Source: JBNJEA01 sp051745395
GTDB lineage: Bacteria; Desulfobacterota; Desulfobacteria; Desulfobacterales; Desulfosalsimonadaceae
NCBI GenBank assembly: GCA_051745395.1
Contig: JBNJEA010000006.1
Span: forward strand, 1 to 55,893
Reading direction: 5' to 3'
DNA: 55,893 bases
Part shown: positions 7,751 to 15,920 of the stretch, one piece after another
Layout: each line of letters opens with the position of its first letter
How positions within the stretch are numbered: the first letter of the stretch is position 1
Position numbers and translations under genes: made by a program
Notes under the pieces: model-generated
What the model was told of the DNA's origin: nothing
Seen by the model: only the letters and a program-made list of their open reading frames with translations
The model's database searches: none

Positions 7751-8644
7751 TCACATTCGCCCGACTTGTGTCGGAATACCGTTTTTCCGGGACACGCAGC
7801 GCCGGACTTTATCCCAGTCAACCGAACGGGAAAGTCCTTTGCGCTGGATTAACCCGCGGGCTTCGGCCAACAGATCGAGTCCTCTGTCATAGATATCCGG
7901 ATGGACCTCGATAAACACCTGGTCTGCCCGGCAGCCGATTTTCACGGGTTCATAGACGATCTCCACCGGGGTGTCCACCGGGGTTTCTTCGAAAAACCGG
8001 GCCATATCCTCGGGATAAAGCCGCAAGCACCCGTGGCTGACCTGCCGGCCCACCCCCCAGGCGAAATTGGTGCCGTGAAAGCCGATTCCTTCGGCCGACA
8101 GGCCGAGCCAGTAGTCGCCCAAGGGGTTTTGCGGACCCGGCGGTACCACCGCCCGGTCGAAATGCGACCGGCCGAATTCAGGGACGGTCCAGGAAGGCGC
8201 TTTCTGCCGCTCCACCACGCGGCTTTCGCCCGGCGGGGTCTTAAAACCCTGCCGCCCGATACCCAGCGGATAGGTCTTGACCATCCGGTGTTGCCTGAAA
8301 AACCGATACAGCCGCATTTCGGCGATATTGACCACCACCGCCTTATGCCGGGTCGGCGGCAGGATCCACAGTGTCGGGATCTGAAGCGTCGCACCGGCTT
8401 TTAGGACCCATGGATCCGTATCCGGATGGGCCAGCCGGATTTCGTTGAAACCCAGGCCGTAGTCCCGGGCAATGTCGAGCAGGGTTTGCCCGGCCTCTAC
8501 AGAATGTGTCTGAGCGAATCCGACCACCGGCATCAACGATTGACCGGCGCCGGACGTCTTGGCATCATAGGGGTAAGCCCCCGCCCACAAGGCATTGCTG
8601 AAAACCGTCAGTATAAATAACGTTATGAAGCAGACTTTTTGCAT
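7751..8644 (-). CDS. L,D-transpeptidase with LysM domain (ErfK/YbiS/YcfS/YnhG type)
   Basis: Start set at the ATG at 8644 (297 residues), which places a clear signal peptide (MQKVCFITLFILTVFSNALWA) at the N-terminus with AAGGTGG just upstream. A LysM-like region (HSVEAGQTLLDIARDYGL to LQIPT) is followed by the YkuD catalytic domain with HGTNFAWG and SHGCLRLYPED; the Cys of SHGC is the nucleophile and the His residues complete the site. It acts in the periplasm, forming 3-3 peptidoglycan cross-links or attaching a lipoprotein to the wall. It lies upstream of, and in the same direction as, the alanine-zipper lipoprotein, a possible substrate. Confidence 0.93.
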   Translation of the reverse strand: MQKVCFITLFILTVFSNALWAGAYPYDAKTSGAGQSLMPVVGFAQTHSVEAGQTLLDIARDYGLGFNEIRLAHPDTDPWVLKAGATLQIPTLWILPPTRHKAVVVNIAEMRLYRFFRQHRMVKTYPLGIGRQGFKTPPGESRVVERQKAPSWTVPEFGRSHFDRAVVPPGPQNPLGDYWLGLSAEGIGFHGTNFAWGVGRQVSHGCLRLYPEDMARFFEETPVDTPVEIVYEPVKIGCRADQVFIEVHPDIYDRGLDLLAEARGLIQRKGLSRSVDWDKVRRCVSRKNGIPTQVGRM

Positions 8645-8852
8645 TGCCACCTTAAATTTTAATCGAAATCCGGACATTGTCAAGTGCATCGGACGCTGCT
8701 GCCACTCATCCGGCAGCGTCATCTGCATATGTCTTTATCATAGAATAAGAAAACCTTACAAATCGCCATATTCCGGATTTACAAACCCGCTGATTTTTAT
8801 TATATTGCAAAGTATCTGAAAAATCCAGCCGACTCCGACGAAAGCCGATGCC

Positions 8853-9206
8853 ATGCATGAACTGCCGGTCACCGAAAAAATCTTAGACATTGTCGTCAAG
8901 CACGCCCAAACCCACCGGGTCAGCGAAATCGTTACCATCACCCTGCATATCGGCGAACTAAGCGACCTGGAAAACGAGTGGGTGCAGCATTATTTTGACT
9001 ACCTGAGCAAGGACACTGTGGCCGCTGGCGCAAAGCTTGTCATCGAACGGATTCCCATCGTGCTCAAATGCAACACGTGCGGTCACGAATTTCAGACGGA
9101 AAAGTCGGCACTGGGGCAAAGCATCTGCCCGCAGTGTTCGGCCACCGGCGATTTTTCGCTGGTGTCGGGCAAACAATACTACATCAAGGAAATGGAGGCC
9201 AGGTAA
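8853..9206 (+). CDS. hypA: Hydrogenase/urease nickel maturation protein HypA
   Basis: A 117-residue protein of normal HypA length. It begins MHELPVTE, with the invariant His2 and Glu3 that bind nickel. The C-terminal zinc site has the two pairs CNTC and CPQC. HypA delivers nickel to the large subunit of NiFe-hydrogenases together with HypB. Its stop is one base from the start of hypB, so they form an operon. No hydrogenase structural or other hyp genes are in the window, so the target enzyme must be encoded elsewhere. Confidence 0.97.
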   Translation: MHELPVTEKILDIVVKHAQTHRVSEIVTITLHIGELSDLENEWVQHYFDYLSKDTVAAGAKLVIERIPIVLKCNTCGHEFQTEKSALGQSICPQCSATGDFSLVSGKQYYIKEMEAR

Positions 9207-9207
9207 T

Positions 9208-9873
9208 ATGGATGAAATCCGGTTAATCGAGGTCAAGGAAGAGATTTTATCCGACAATGACGCGGCGGCCAATGAACTGCGGGAAAAGCTCCGGCGGGAA
9301 AAGACCTTTGTCATCAACCTCATGTCCTCGCCCGGCGCCGGCAAAACCAGCCTGTTGCTCCAGACCATCGCCGCGCTGAAAGACGAGTACAAAATCGGTG
9401 TCATCGAAGCCGATATCGATTCGGTGGTCGATGCGGAAAAAATCCGGGATGCCGGCGTGGAAAGCGTCCAGCTGCGCACGGGCGGCTTCTGCCATCTAGA
9501 CACGGACATGGTCAAAAAGGGCTTGGACGGCCTGGGCGCAGAGGCCTTTGATCTGGTTTTCATCGAAAATGTCGGCAATCTCGTCTGCCCCGCCGAGTTC
9601 GATACCGGTGCCATTAAAAACGTCATGATCTTAAGCGTACCCGAAGGCGATGACAAGCCTTTGAAATACCCCCTGATGTTTACCAAGTCCGAGGTGCTGG
9701 TCATCAACAAGACCGACATGCGGGATCTGGCCGATTTTGATACCGACCGGCTCCGCGGTCATATCGGCCGGCTCCATCCGGAAATGAAAATCTTTGAGGT
9801 ATCGAGCAAAACCGGCGACGGCATTGCCGCGTGGACGGACTGGCTGAAAACGGCCCTGGCGGAATTTCTGTAG
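9208..9873 (+). CDS. hypB: Hydrogenase nickel incorporation GTPase HypB
   Basis: Start at the ATG at 9208 (221 residues), preceded by GGAGG within the end of hypA. SIMIBI-class GTPase: P-loop MSSPGAGKTSLL, EADIDS, and base-recognition NKTD late in the protein. GGFCHLDTDMV carries the Cys-His of the G-domain metal site that passes nickel between HypB and HypA. The N-terminus lacks both the CxxCGC high-affinity nickel motif of E. coli HypB and a histidine-rich storage stretch, so this is the short form. It partners with HypA in NiFe-hydrogenase maturation in the cytoplasm. Confidence 0.96.
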   Translation: MDEIRLIEVKEEILSDNDAAANELREKLRREKTFVINLMSSPGAGKTSLLLQTIAALKDEYKIGVIEADIDSVVDAEKIRDAGVESVQLRTGGFCHLDTDMVKKGLDGLGAEAFDLVFIENVGNLVCPAEFDTGAIKNVMILSVPEGDDKPLKYPLMFTKSEVLVINKTDMRDLADFDTDRLRGHIGRLHPEMKIFEVSSKTGDGIAAWTDWLKTALAEFL

Positions 9874-9879
9874 CGGCAT

Positions 9880-9902
9880 CCGGGCCTTTTGAAATGGCCC
9901 GG
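9880..9902 (+). terminator. GC-rich hairpin after hypB (possible terminator, no T-tract)
   Basis: CCGGGCC (9880-9886) and GGCCCGG (9896-9902) form a perfect 7-bp stem with a 9-base loop, starting 7 bases after the hypB stop. The loop contains TTTT but no T-run follows, so it may act as a weak or factor-assisted terminator or protect the 3' end. Confidence 0.4.
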
Positions 9903-9975
9903 ACCGCCTCGGCCTGCGGCATTACACAATGGCTATTTTTTCAATAAATATCGTAAATTGCAAAAGAAAAACTGC

Positions 9976-10004
9976 TTGACAAAAGCAGACGAATTCCGTT
10001 TAAT
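9976..10004 (+). promoter_or_regulatory. Sigma-70-type promoter upstream of the grpE-like gene
   Basis: A perfect -35 box TTGACA at 9976-9981 and TTTAAT at 9999-10004 as -10, with 17 bases between. It lies about 90 bases before the grpE-like ATG in an AT-rich stretch, leaving a leader of about 80 bases. No CIRCE inverted repeat, as found at HrcA-controlled groE/dnaK genes, was seen. Confidence 0.55.
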
Positions 10005-10093
10005 ATGCAAACCTGGTAACAACAGTCGATAAAGCACGACAATTCATCCATCAGACAATCCTGTTTTTTTCCATCTTTCTGAAGCAATCCCCT

Positions 10094-10810
10094 ATGGTCG
10101 AAGACAACCCGGACAACAACAAGCCCGATGAAGATTTTGAGATCGGCATCCAGATCGACGGCGATCTCGAAGATTTACCGGCAGAAAATCGCGCGGAAAA
10201 AGATGCCGGTGCCGCACTTGAAAATGCCGGCCCGGAAAGCGAAAACAACGGGGCCGGCACGCAGGGCGACCCATCGATTCATTCGGAAATCTCGGCGCTG
10301 CGGCAGCAACTCCAAAAGCTTGCTTCCGAGTTTGAACGCAAGCTCAAATATGACGCCCATAAAAACAAAATCATCGACAACCTCCACGATGAACTCCAGG
10401 AATTCCGGGACGGGGTGATCAAAAAGCACCTGCATTCAATGGTGATGGACCTCATTAAAATCATCGACGATATCCGGAAGTACAGGGCCCATTACGCCGA
10501 GCAGGACACGGAGACCTCCCCGGCCCAAACCGCGCAGAACCTTTTGGACTTCATGGAAGATATCGCCTCGGATCTGGAAGACCTGTTTGCCTGGCAGGGC
10601 GTCAGCCCCTTTCGCTGCGGGGACAAAAGGTTTGACAACAGCCGGCAGCGCATCGTAAAAAAAATTGCTACCGATGACCCGGAAAAAGACAAGCTCGTTG
10701 CCGCCTCCATTCGCCCGGGATACACATGGGAAGACAAAATCATTCGGCCCGAAATGATCGCGGTCTACGTCTACAACGATGAACCAACCGGCAAGGATCA
10801 ATCAAGCTGA
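10094..10810 (+). CDS. GrpE-like nucleotide exchange factor of a non-canonical Hsp70 locus
   Basis: A 238-residue protein. The first 60 or so residues are acidic and low in complexity. A coiled coil follows (about 65-115, SEISALRQQLQKLASEFERK onward), and the C-terminal head has the GrpE pattern GDKRFDNSRQRIVKKIATDDPEKD, then SIRPGYTWEDKIIRPEMIAVY. GrpE releases ADP from Hsp70. The sequence is more divergent than housekeeping GrpE, where HEA(V/L) precedes the head, and it lacks that motif. The stop overlaps the next ATG by one base (TGATG), so it is coupled to the lidless Hsp70. I infer it is a dedicated exchange factor, not the cell's main grpE. Confidence 0.85.
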   Translation: MVEDNPDNNKPDEDFEIGIQIDGDLEDLPAENRAEKDAGAALENAGPESENNGAGTQGDPSIHSEISALRQQLQKLASEFERKLKYDAHKNKIIDNLHDELQEFRDGVIKKHLHSMVMDLIKIIDDIRKYRAHYAEQDTETSPAQTAQNLLDFMEDIASDLEDLFAWQGVSPFRCGDKRFDNSRQRIVKKIATDDPEKDKLVAASIRPGYTWEDKIIRPEMIAVYVYNDEPTGKDQSS

Positions 10811-12489
10811 TGGACAAATCGATCAAACGGATTTTCGGTATCGACCTGGGCACCACCTACTCTTCCATCGCCTACGTGGACGAATACGGAAAGGCGGTCA
10901 TTATTCCCAACGCCGAAAACGAGCGGGTGACCCCGTCGGTTGTGTTTTTTGACGAGGGCAACGTGGTGGTCGGGGAAGTGGCCAAGGAAAGCGCCAAGCT
11001 CTACCCCAACGAGGTGGTCAGTTTCATCAAGCGTTCCATGGGCGAGCCGAACTTTTTGTTTGAATACAACGGGGCCCATTACCGGCCGGAAGAAATCTCC
11101 GGCTATGTTTTAAAAAAACTGGCCCAGGACGCCCGGCAGCACCTCAATGAAGACGTCACCGACGTGGTGATCACCTGCCCGGCCTACTTCGGCATCAATG
11201 AGCGCGAAGCCACCCGGAAATCCGGTGAAATCGCAGGCTTCAACGTCCGCCAGATCATCAACGAACCCACGGCCGCCGCCATCGCCTACGGGTCGCTCGA
11301 CACCACCGAAAACCGCGTGGTGATGGTCTACGACCTGGGCGGCGGCACATTCGACATCACCATGATCGATATCAGCAAGGAAGCCGTCGAGGTGATCTGC
11401 ACCGGCGGCGATCACAACCTGGGCGGCAAAGACTGGGACGACCGGATCGTGACCTACCTGGTCGAAAAATTCCAGGAAGAAACCAACACCACCGAAGACA
11501 TCTTAGACGATCCCGATACATGGCAGGACATTCAGTTGTCGGCGGAAAAAGCCAAAAAAATCATGAGTCAGCGGCCCAAAACGCCCATTTCGGTCACCCA
11601 CGGCGGCAAACGGGTCAAAATGACCCTGGAACGCGAAAAGTTTGAGGAACTCACCGAAGACCTGCTCGACCGGACCATCGATTTTACCCGGGAAATGCTC
11701 GAAGCGGCCCGGCAGAAAGGCTATGAGCAGTTTGACGAAATCATCCTTGTCGGCGGTGCTACCCGGATGCCCCAGGTGATCGAACGCATCCGCGGTGCAT
11801 TCGACGTTACCCCCAAAGTCTTTGATCCGGATGAGGCCGTTGCCAAGGGCGCGGCCATTTACGGCTGGAAAATGGCCCTAAACGACGACCTGGTCCGCCG
11901 GGTTTCGGAAAAAACCCAGAAAACCATCGAACGGCCGGAAAATCTATCCGAAATGATTGATAAAAATGAGATCTCCGCCGTGGCATTCAAGGAAGCGGCC
12001 CAGGAACTTGCCGAGGACACGGGCTATACCCTGCCGTCGGTGGAAAACGCCATGCTCCGGGTAAAAAATGTCACCAGCAAAAGCTTCGGGGTGGTGGCCC
12101 ACAACCCCCGGGAGGAAGAAATCGTTTTCAACCTGGTGCTGCGCAATACGGCGGTACCGATCAAAATCAAGAAAAACTTCTATACCGCGATAGACAACCA
12201 GAAAACCGTGCTCATCCAGATCATGGAAAGCGAAACCAGCGACATCGAAATTCCGCTGGAGCAGGCCACTGAAATCCAGACAGCGACCCTGCATCTTCCC
12301 CCCAACCTGGAGGCCGATCTGCCCATCGAGATCACCTTCAATCTCAACGAAGAAGGCCGCCTCCACATTACGGCAATGGAAACCAGTGAGTCCAAAACGG
12401 TCGACGTGGCCGTGGATACGGCATCCGTGATTGAAGGCGAAGAATTCGAGCAGGCCAAGGCCCGGTCCCAGAGCCTGGTCGTGCATTGA
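10810..12489 (+). CDS. Lidless DnaK-like Hsp70 chaperone
   Basis: A 559-residue Hsp70, shorter than the usual 610-640. The ATPase domain is intact: phosphate-1 loop GIDLGTTYSSIAY (10-22), catalytic Lys74 in VSFIKRSMG, phosphate-2 YDLGGGTFDIT (174-184), and adenosine motif ILVGGATRMPQV (312-323). After about residue 356 a helical insertion of roughly 55 residues replaces the short conserved linker of DnaK (no DVLLLD-type motif). A beta-sandwich substrate domain is recognisable at about 412-530 (KSFGV to DLPIEITFNLNEEGRLHI). The protein ends at residue 559, so the alpha-helical lid and EEVD-like tail are missing. It sits between a GrpE-like gene and a J-like membrane protein. Without a lid it should bind clients weakly or loosely. 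It may act as a regulator, not a general foldase. Confidence 0.9.
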   Translation: MDKSIKRIFGIDLGTTYSSIAYVDEYGKAVIIPNAENERVTPSVVFFDEGNVVVGEVAKESAKLYPNEVVSFIKRSMGEPNFLFEYNGAHYRPEEISGYVLKKLAQDARQHLNEDVTDVVITCPAYFGINEREATRKSGEIAGFNVRQIINEPTAAAIAYGSLDTTENRVVMVYDLGGGTFDITMIDISKEAVEVICTGGDHNLGGKDWDDRIVTYLVEKFQEETNTTEDILDDPDTWQDIQLSAEKAKKIMSQRPKTPISVTHGGKRVKMTLEREKFEELTEDLLDRTIDFTREMLEAARQKGYEQFDEIILVGGATRMPQVIERIRGAFDVTPKVFDPDEAVAKGAAIYGWKMALNDDLVRRVSEKTQKTIERPENLSEMIDKNEISAVAFKEAAQELAEDTGYTLPSVENAMLRVKNVTSKSFGVVAHNPREEEIVFNLVLRNTAVPIKIKKNFYTAIDNQKTVLIQIMESETSDIEIPLEQATEIQTATLHLPPNLEADLPIEITFNLNEEGRLHITAMETSESKTVDVAVDTASVIEGEEFEQAKARSQSLVVH

Positions 12490-12783
12490 TCGCCCGAAAT
12501 CTTCTTGCCACACAGCCAAAAACCAGTCATCGCAGACGATCCGCCGACTATTGTTTTTCTTGTCAGATGCAGCCTTGCATCGTTTCCTACAGCTTGCTTG
12601 TATCTGGGGCGAACTTGAAAATCGCTTTATTTCGGTGTAAATACGAAGCCGTTGGATTATGCTCATAGCGGATTTGCACCGGACCGGACGGGGCAAATCC
12701 AGCCAAACGCCTAAAGATTCCGGCAATAAAAGCCGATACATTCACATAGACAAAACCTTTTTTTCAAAAAAGCAGCGCATTAT

Positions 12784-15144
12784 ATGGAACGTGAAAACTT
12801 TTATATCCTCCTGGACCTGCCCATCAACCCGCCGGAAAGCGACCTGAAAACCATTGAGGCCGCCATCTCCAAAAAGCAGGCCGAATGGAGCCGACTGCGC
12901 AATCATCCGTCAAAGGGCCTGCAGGCGCAGAAATACATCAACATGATCCCCGAAATCCGCCGGGTCATGACCGACGACAACCTGCGCCAGCAAGAGGCGG
13001 AAGCGGCCCGGGCGCTTGCCCGGCAGAACAAGGAAAACAAATACCCGGAAATCGACCGCCACATCGAACTGCTTCTGGGCAAGGGCTATCTCACCAAGGA
13101 TGACACCATCAAGCTTTCCGAAGTCCACGGATTAACCCAAGGGGAAATCCAGGAGCGGATCAACGTCAAAAAAAATGAAAACTATGCCCGGATCGACCAG
13201 CAGATCGGGCTGCGGATGGCCAAGGGCTTTTTGACGGAATCGGAAATCGAAAAAATCGCCAAGCGCAATGGCGTAAAACCCGATGCTGTCAGAGACCGCG
13301 TCCACTGCCCGATCCATAAGAACGAAAAAGGAAAAAACGACACCCCGCCCCGGCAGCTCGAGCCGTCCATTGAAAAAACCATCAGGGAAAACCTGAAAAT
13401 CCTGGGCAAGTCCTCGCTGTATGATTTTCTCGGGGTGCCCGAAAGCACCGATCTGGAAAACCTGCAAAAGGCGACGGCCCACAAGAAAAAACAACTGGCC
13501 AGCGCGGCCAAAAAAGACGCCGGCGTGACGGCCGGCAACACCCTGGCTGGCCAGTGTGTGACCATCTTTAAAAACGAAGACTCCCGCAACGCCTATGATG
13601 TCAGCCTTGCCAAGTCCCGGCTGACCGAACTGGACTCCGATATTGACATTTCCGGCATCAATGGCAAGATCCGGCCGGAATATTTCGACATCCTGGTCAA
13701 AAAGGCCATGGATTTCGGCATGGAAAAAAATGAAGCCGAACGCTACATCAAGGATTACTGCAAGCGGAAAAACTGGCGGGTGGAAATGCCGAAAGCCAAA
13801 AAGCGCCGGGTTTTCATCGGCGCCGCCGTGGCCGCCGTGGCCGCCGTCATTGTTGCAGCACTGGGGTTGACCTACTACCAGCACTATCAGCAACAGATCC
13901 GCCAAAAGACATACGAATCGGTAGTAGAAACCGTTGAATCAGAAAAACAGACGGCCGACAAAATCGATATATTGCAGCAGTTTATCCGCAACCACCGCGG
14001 AGCGGAAGGCTACGGCGACTACATCGATTCGGCCCGCAAGCGGATCGGACAGCTTCAAGACCGGAAGGCCGCAGATACCTTTCAATCCGTAAAATCCCGC
14101 ATCGCCTCGATGGTCGAGCAGGGCGAACTCGCCGCAGCGCAATCGGCCTGGCGCAAATACATAGAGACCGATCCGCCGAAGGCCTACGTCAAAAAAGCCC
14201 GCACGCGGATTTCCCGGATAGACAAGCGCATGGAAAAACGCGACTTCCAGGCCTTAGAGCAGATCATGATCGATGGCGAAGCCGATGAAAAAATCGCCGC
14301 CATCGGCGATTATTTGGAAAAATATCCCGAAGGGGCCAATCGAAAAGAAGCCCGGAAGATGCGGGATGATTTGAGTTCAGAATACTATATCTTTGTAAAA
14401 AACGCCCTGAAAAACTGCGAAAAAAATGACAACTGGCAGCGCTGCGCCGATTTGTGCCAGCGTTACATGGAGCTTTATGACAACAGCCATTCCGATCAGT
14501 TAAAAAAACGCCTCGAAGGATATCAGGAAAAAATCCGCCAGAACCAGATATTTAAGGCGTTAAAGAAAAAGGCCGAAAAACACGGAAAAAATTATGAAGC
14601 CGCCATAAAGGTCTATCGCGACTACCTGTCGGCCTATCCGGATGCGGCCATCGATGATCGGGTGAAAGAGGAAATCCAGCGGTTAAACCATATGTCCCAT
14701 CTCAAGGAAATCAAACAGCGCCGGGAAAAAATCCGCAAAGAGTTAAAAGCCGCCGGCGACCGGTTCGAGGAAAAGACCGAAGGCGTTGTGCTCGACACCC
14801 GAACCGGCCTGATGTGGACGTTGATCGATTCCGATGTAACCGCACCGGAAAACCAATGCCTGACCTACGAACAGGCCAAGGACTACGTTACCCACTTAAA
14901 CACGGGCGGGTATTCCGACTGGCGGCTGCCGACGCCGGAAGAACTCGCCGGCATATACAAGCAGGCGCCGTTTTTCCCGGCGATAGAAGAGAAATGGTAC
15001 TGGACGTCAAAAAAATATTCGAGTTATTCGGATGGCTGGCGCCAGATTGTGGAGACGGTGACCAACCGCCACAGCACCGACTGGTCGGCAAAGCGGACCG
15101 ATTCGAGGGAATGCGGCACGGCCCGGGCGGTCCGGAGCGATTAG
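12784..15144 (+). CDS. Membrane-anchored J-like protein with DUF1566 domain
   Basis: A 786-residue multidomain protein, 294 bases after the Hsp70 gene in a gap with no other gene. Residues 4-75 resemble a J-domain; RNHPSKG holds HPS (41-43) where HPD would be. Residues 87-132 and 133-178 are a tandem repeat (IDRHIELLLGKGYLT / IDQQIGLRMAKGFLT), with a related unit near 298-334. Residues 211-280 (SLYDFLGVPESTD to NAYD) are a second J-like module without HPD. KAKKRR precedes a single membrane helix (343-363), so the N-terminal half should be cytosolic. Residues 370-660 are charged helical repeats (IETDPPKAYVKKA, YLEKYPEGANRKEA, YLSAYPDAAIDDRVK) of TPR-like type, and 666-786 is a DUF1566/Lcl-type domain (TGLMWTLIDSD, GGYSDWRLPTPEEL, YWTS) that should be outside. 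I infer an Hsp70 co-chaperone or sensor. The ribosome binding site is weak. Confidence 0.8.
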   Translation: MERENFYILLDLPINPPESDLKTIEAAISKKQAEWSRLRNHPSKGLQAQKYINMIPEIRRVMTDDNLRQQEAEAARALARQNKENKYPEIDRHIELLLGKGYLTKDDTIKLSEVHGLTQGEIQERINVKKNENYARIDQQIGLRMAKGFLTESEIEKIAKRNGVKPDAVRDRVHCPIHKNEKGKNDTPPRQLEPSIEKTIRENLKILGKSSLYDFLGVPESTDLENLQKATAHKKKQLASAAKKDAGVTAGNTLAGQCVTIFKNEDSRNAYDVSLAKSRLTELDSDIDISGINGKIRPEYFDILVKKAMDFGMEKNEAERYIKDYCKRKNWRVEMPKAKKRRVFIGAAVAAVAAVIVAALGLTYYQHYQQQIRQKTYESVVETVESEKQTADKIDILQQFIRNHRGAEGYGDYIDSARKRIGQLQDRKAADTFQSVKSRIASMVEQGELAAAQSAWRKYIETDPPKAYVKKARTRISRIDKRMEKRDFQALEQIMIDGEADEKIAAIGDYLEKYPEGANRKEARKMRDDLSSEYYIFVKNALKNCEKNDNWQRCADLCQRYMELYDNSHSDQLKKRLEGYQEKIRQNQIFKALKKKAEKHGKNYEAAIKVYRDYLSAYPDAAIDDRVKEEIQRLNHMSHLKEIKQRREKIRKELKAAGDRFEEKTEGVVLDTRTGLMWTLIDSDVTAPENQCLTYEQAKDYVTHLNTGGYSDWRLPTPEELAGIYKQAPFFPAIEEKWYWTSKKYSSYSDGWRQIVETVTNRHSTDWSAKRTDSRECGTARAVRSD

Positions 15145-15176
15145 TCCGGCGGTAAAAGCCGCCTTGCCCTGGGCCA

Positions 15177-15914
15177 TCAGGCGGCTTCCTGTTGGAGCAT
15201 ATCGATAATGGGGTGTAAAAACCCCGCCTGGTCGGATTGCTTGATATATTCAAGGGCCATCCGGTTTTCGGGCGTCGCCACGCGTTTTGCCTCCTCCTTT
15301 ACCGCCGCCCGGAGCTCTTCCGGATCCACTGCAGAGCGGAAAATGCGGGAAAGGGCCACCCGCAGCAGGCTGGAACGCGCCAGACCGAGATCATCGAGGG
15401 CCTGGCGAAACATTTTCGAATCCACTTTTTCGAGCCGTTCAACGGCTTTTTCAAATTCATTGTCCGCCCCTTCGGTCTGCTGCGCCGGAAAAGCGCCCGG
15501 GGCTGCCTCCGGATCACCGCCGGCTTTCTGCGCCGCCGTATTCATGCCCGTGAAATCCAATCGCAGCGCTCCCGGCTCCCCTGTGTCGACCGAGTGGATC
15601 CGGGCGTAGTAATAATCAAACCCGCCGCCTTGCCGGATAAAATGAAACGGATCCATTGCAGCGCAATTTCCGAGTCCCGCCTGGACCCGTTCGGCAATGT
15701 CGTCAACGGTATACTTGTGAATCGCCGCATTGCCGGCATCGAGCTTTAACCGGGCCCGGACCTGGTCGGAGTCGGATCGCAACGCGTACACGTCCACATC
15801 AAAACCGGATTCCAGCTTCAAACGGATCCCGTTTCGAACCCCTTTGATCACGAACCCGTTTGCGCGCAGGGCCTGCATAAGGGTCTTGATTTTCGGATCT
15901 AACCTGATGGGCAT
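15177..15914 (-). CDS. Unknown 245-residue soluble protein
   Basis: I do not recognise this family. It has no signal peptide and no membrane segment. The first 125 residues look like a compact alpha/beta domain (LDPKIKTLMQALRANGF, then alternating strands to LRLDFTG). A Pro/Ala/Gly-rich linker spans about 126-150. The last 95 residues are mainly helical and charged (EKAVERLEKVDSKMF to LHPIIDMLQQEAA). It starts 6 bases after sppA on the same strand, so the two are probably one operon. It converges with the J-like gene; a short GGCGG/CCGCC hairpin at about 15148-15163 lies between the stops. Codon use matches the neighbours. Confidence 0.75.
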   Translation of the reverse strand: MPIRLDPKIKTLMQALRANGFVIKGVRNGIRLKLESGFDVDVYALRSDSDQVRARLKLDAGNAAIHKYTVDDIAERVQAGLGNCAAMDPFHFIRQGGGFDYYYARIHSVDTGEPGALRLDFTGMNTAAQKAGGDPEAAPGAFPAQQTEGADNEFEKAVERLEKVDSKMFRQALDDLGLARSSLLRVALSRIFRSAVDPEELRAAVKEEAKRVATPENRMALEYIKQSDQAGFLHPIIDMLQQEAA

Positions 15915-15920
15915 CTTTTT

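Noticed and set aside
10094..12489. The main grpE-dnaK heat-shock operon
   Set aside because: The Hsp70 lacks lid and linker, GrpE is divergent, no CIRCE or canonical dnaJ is present, and the third gene is a membrane protein.
12659..12847. A 62-codon ORF before the J-like gene
   Set aside because: It is in another frame, overlaps the J-like start and has no coding pattern.
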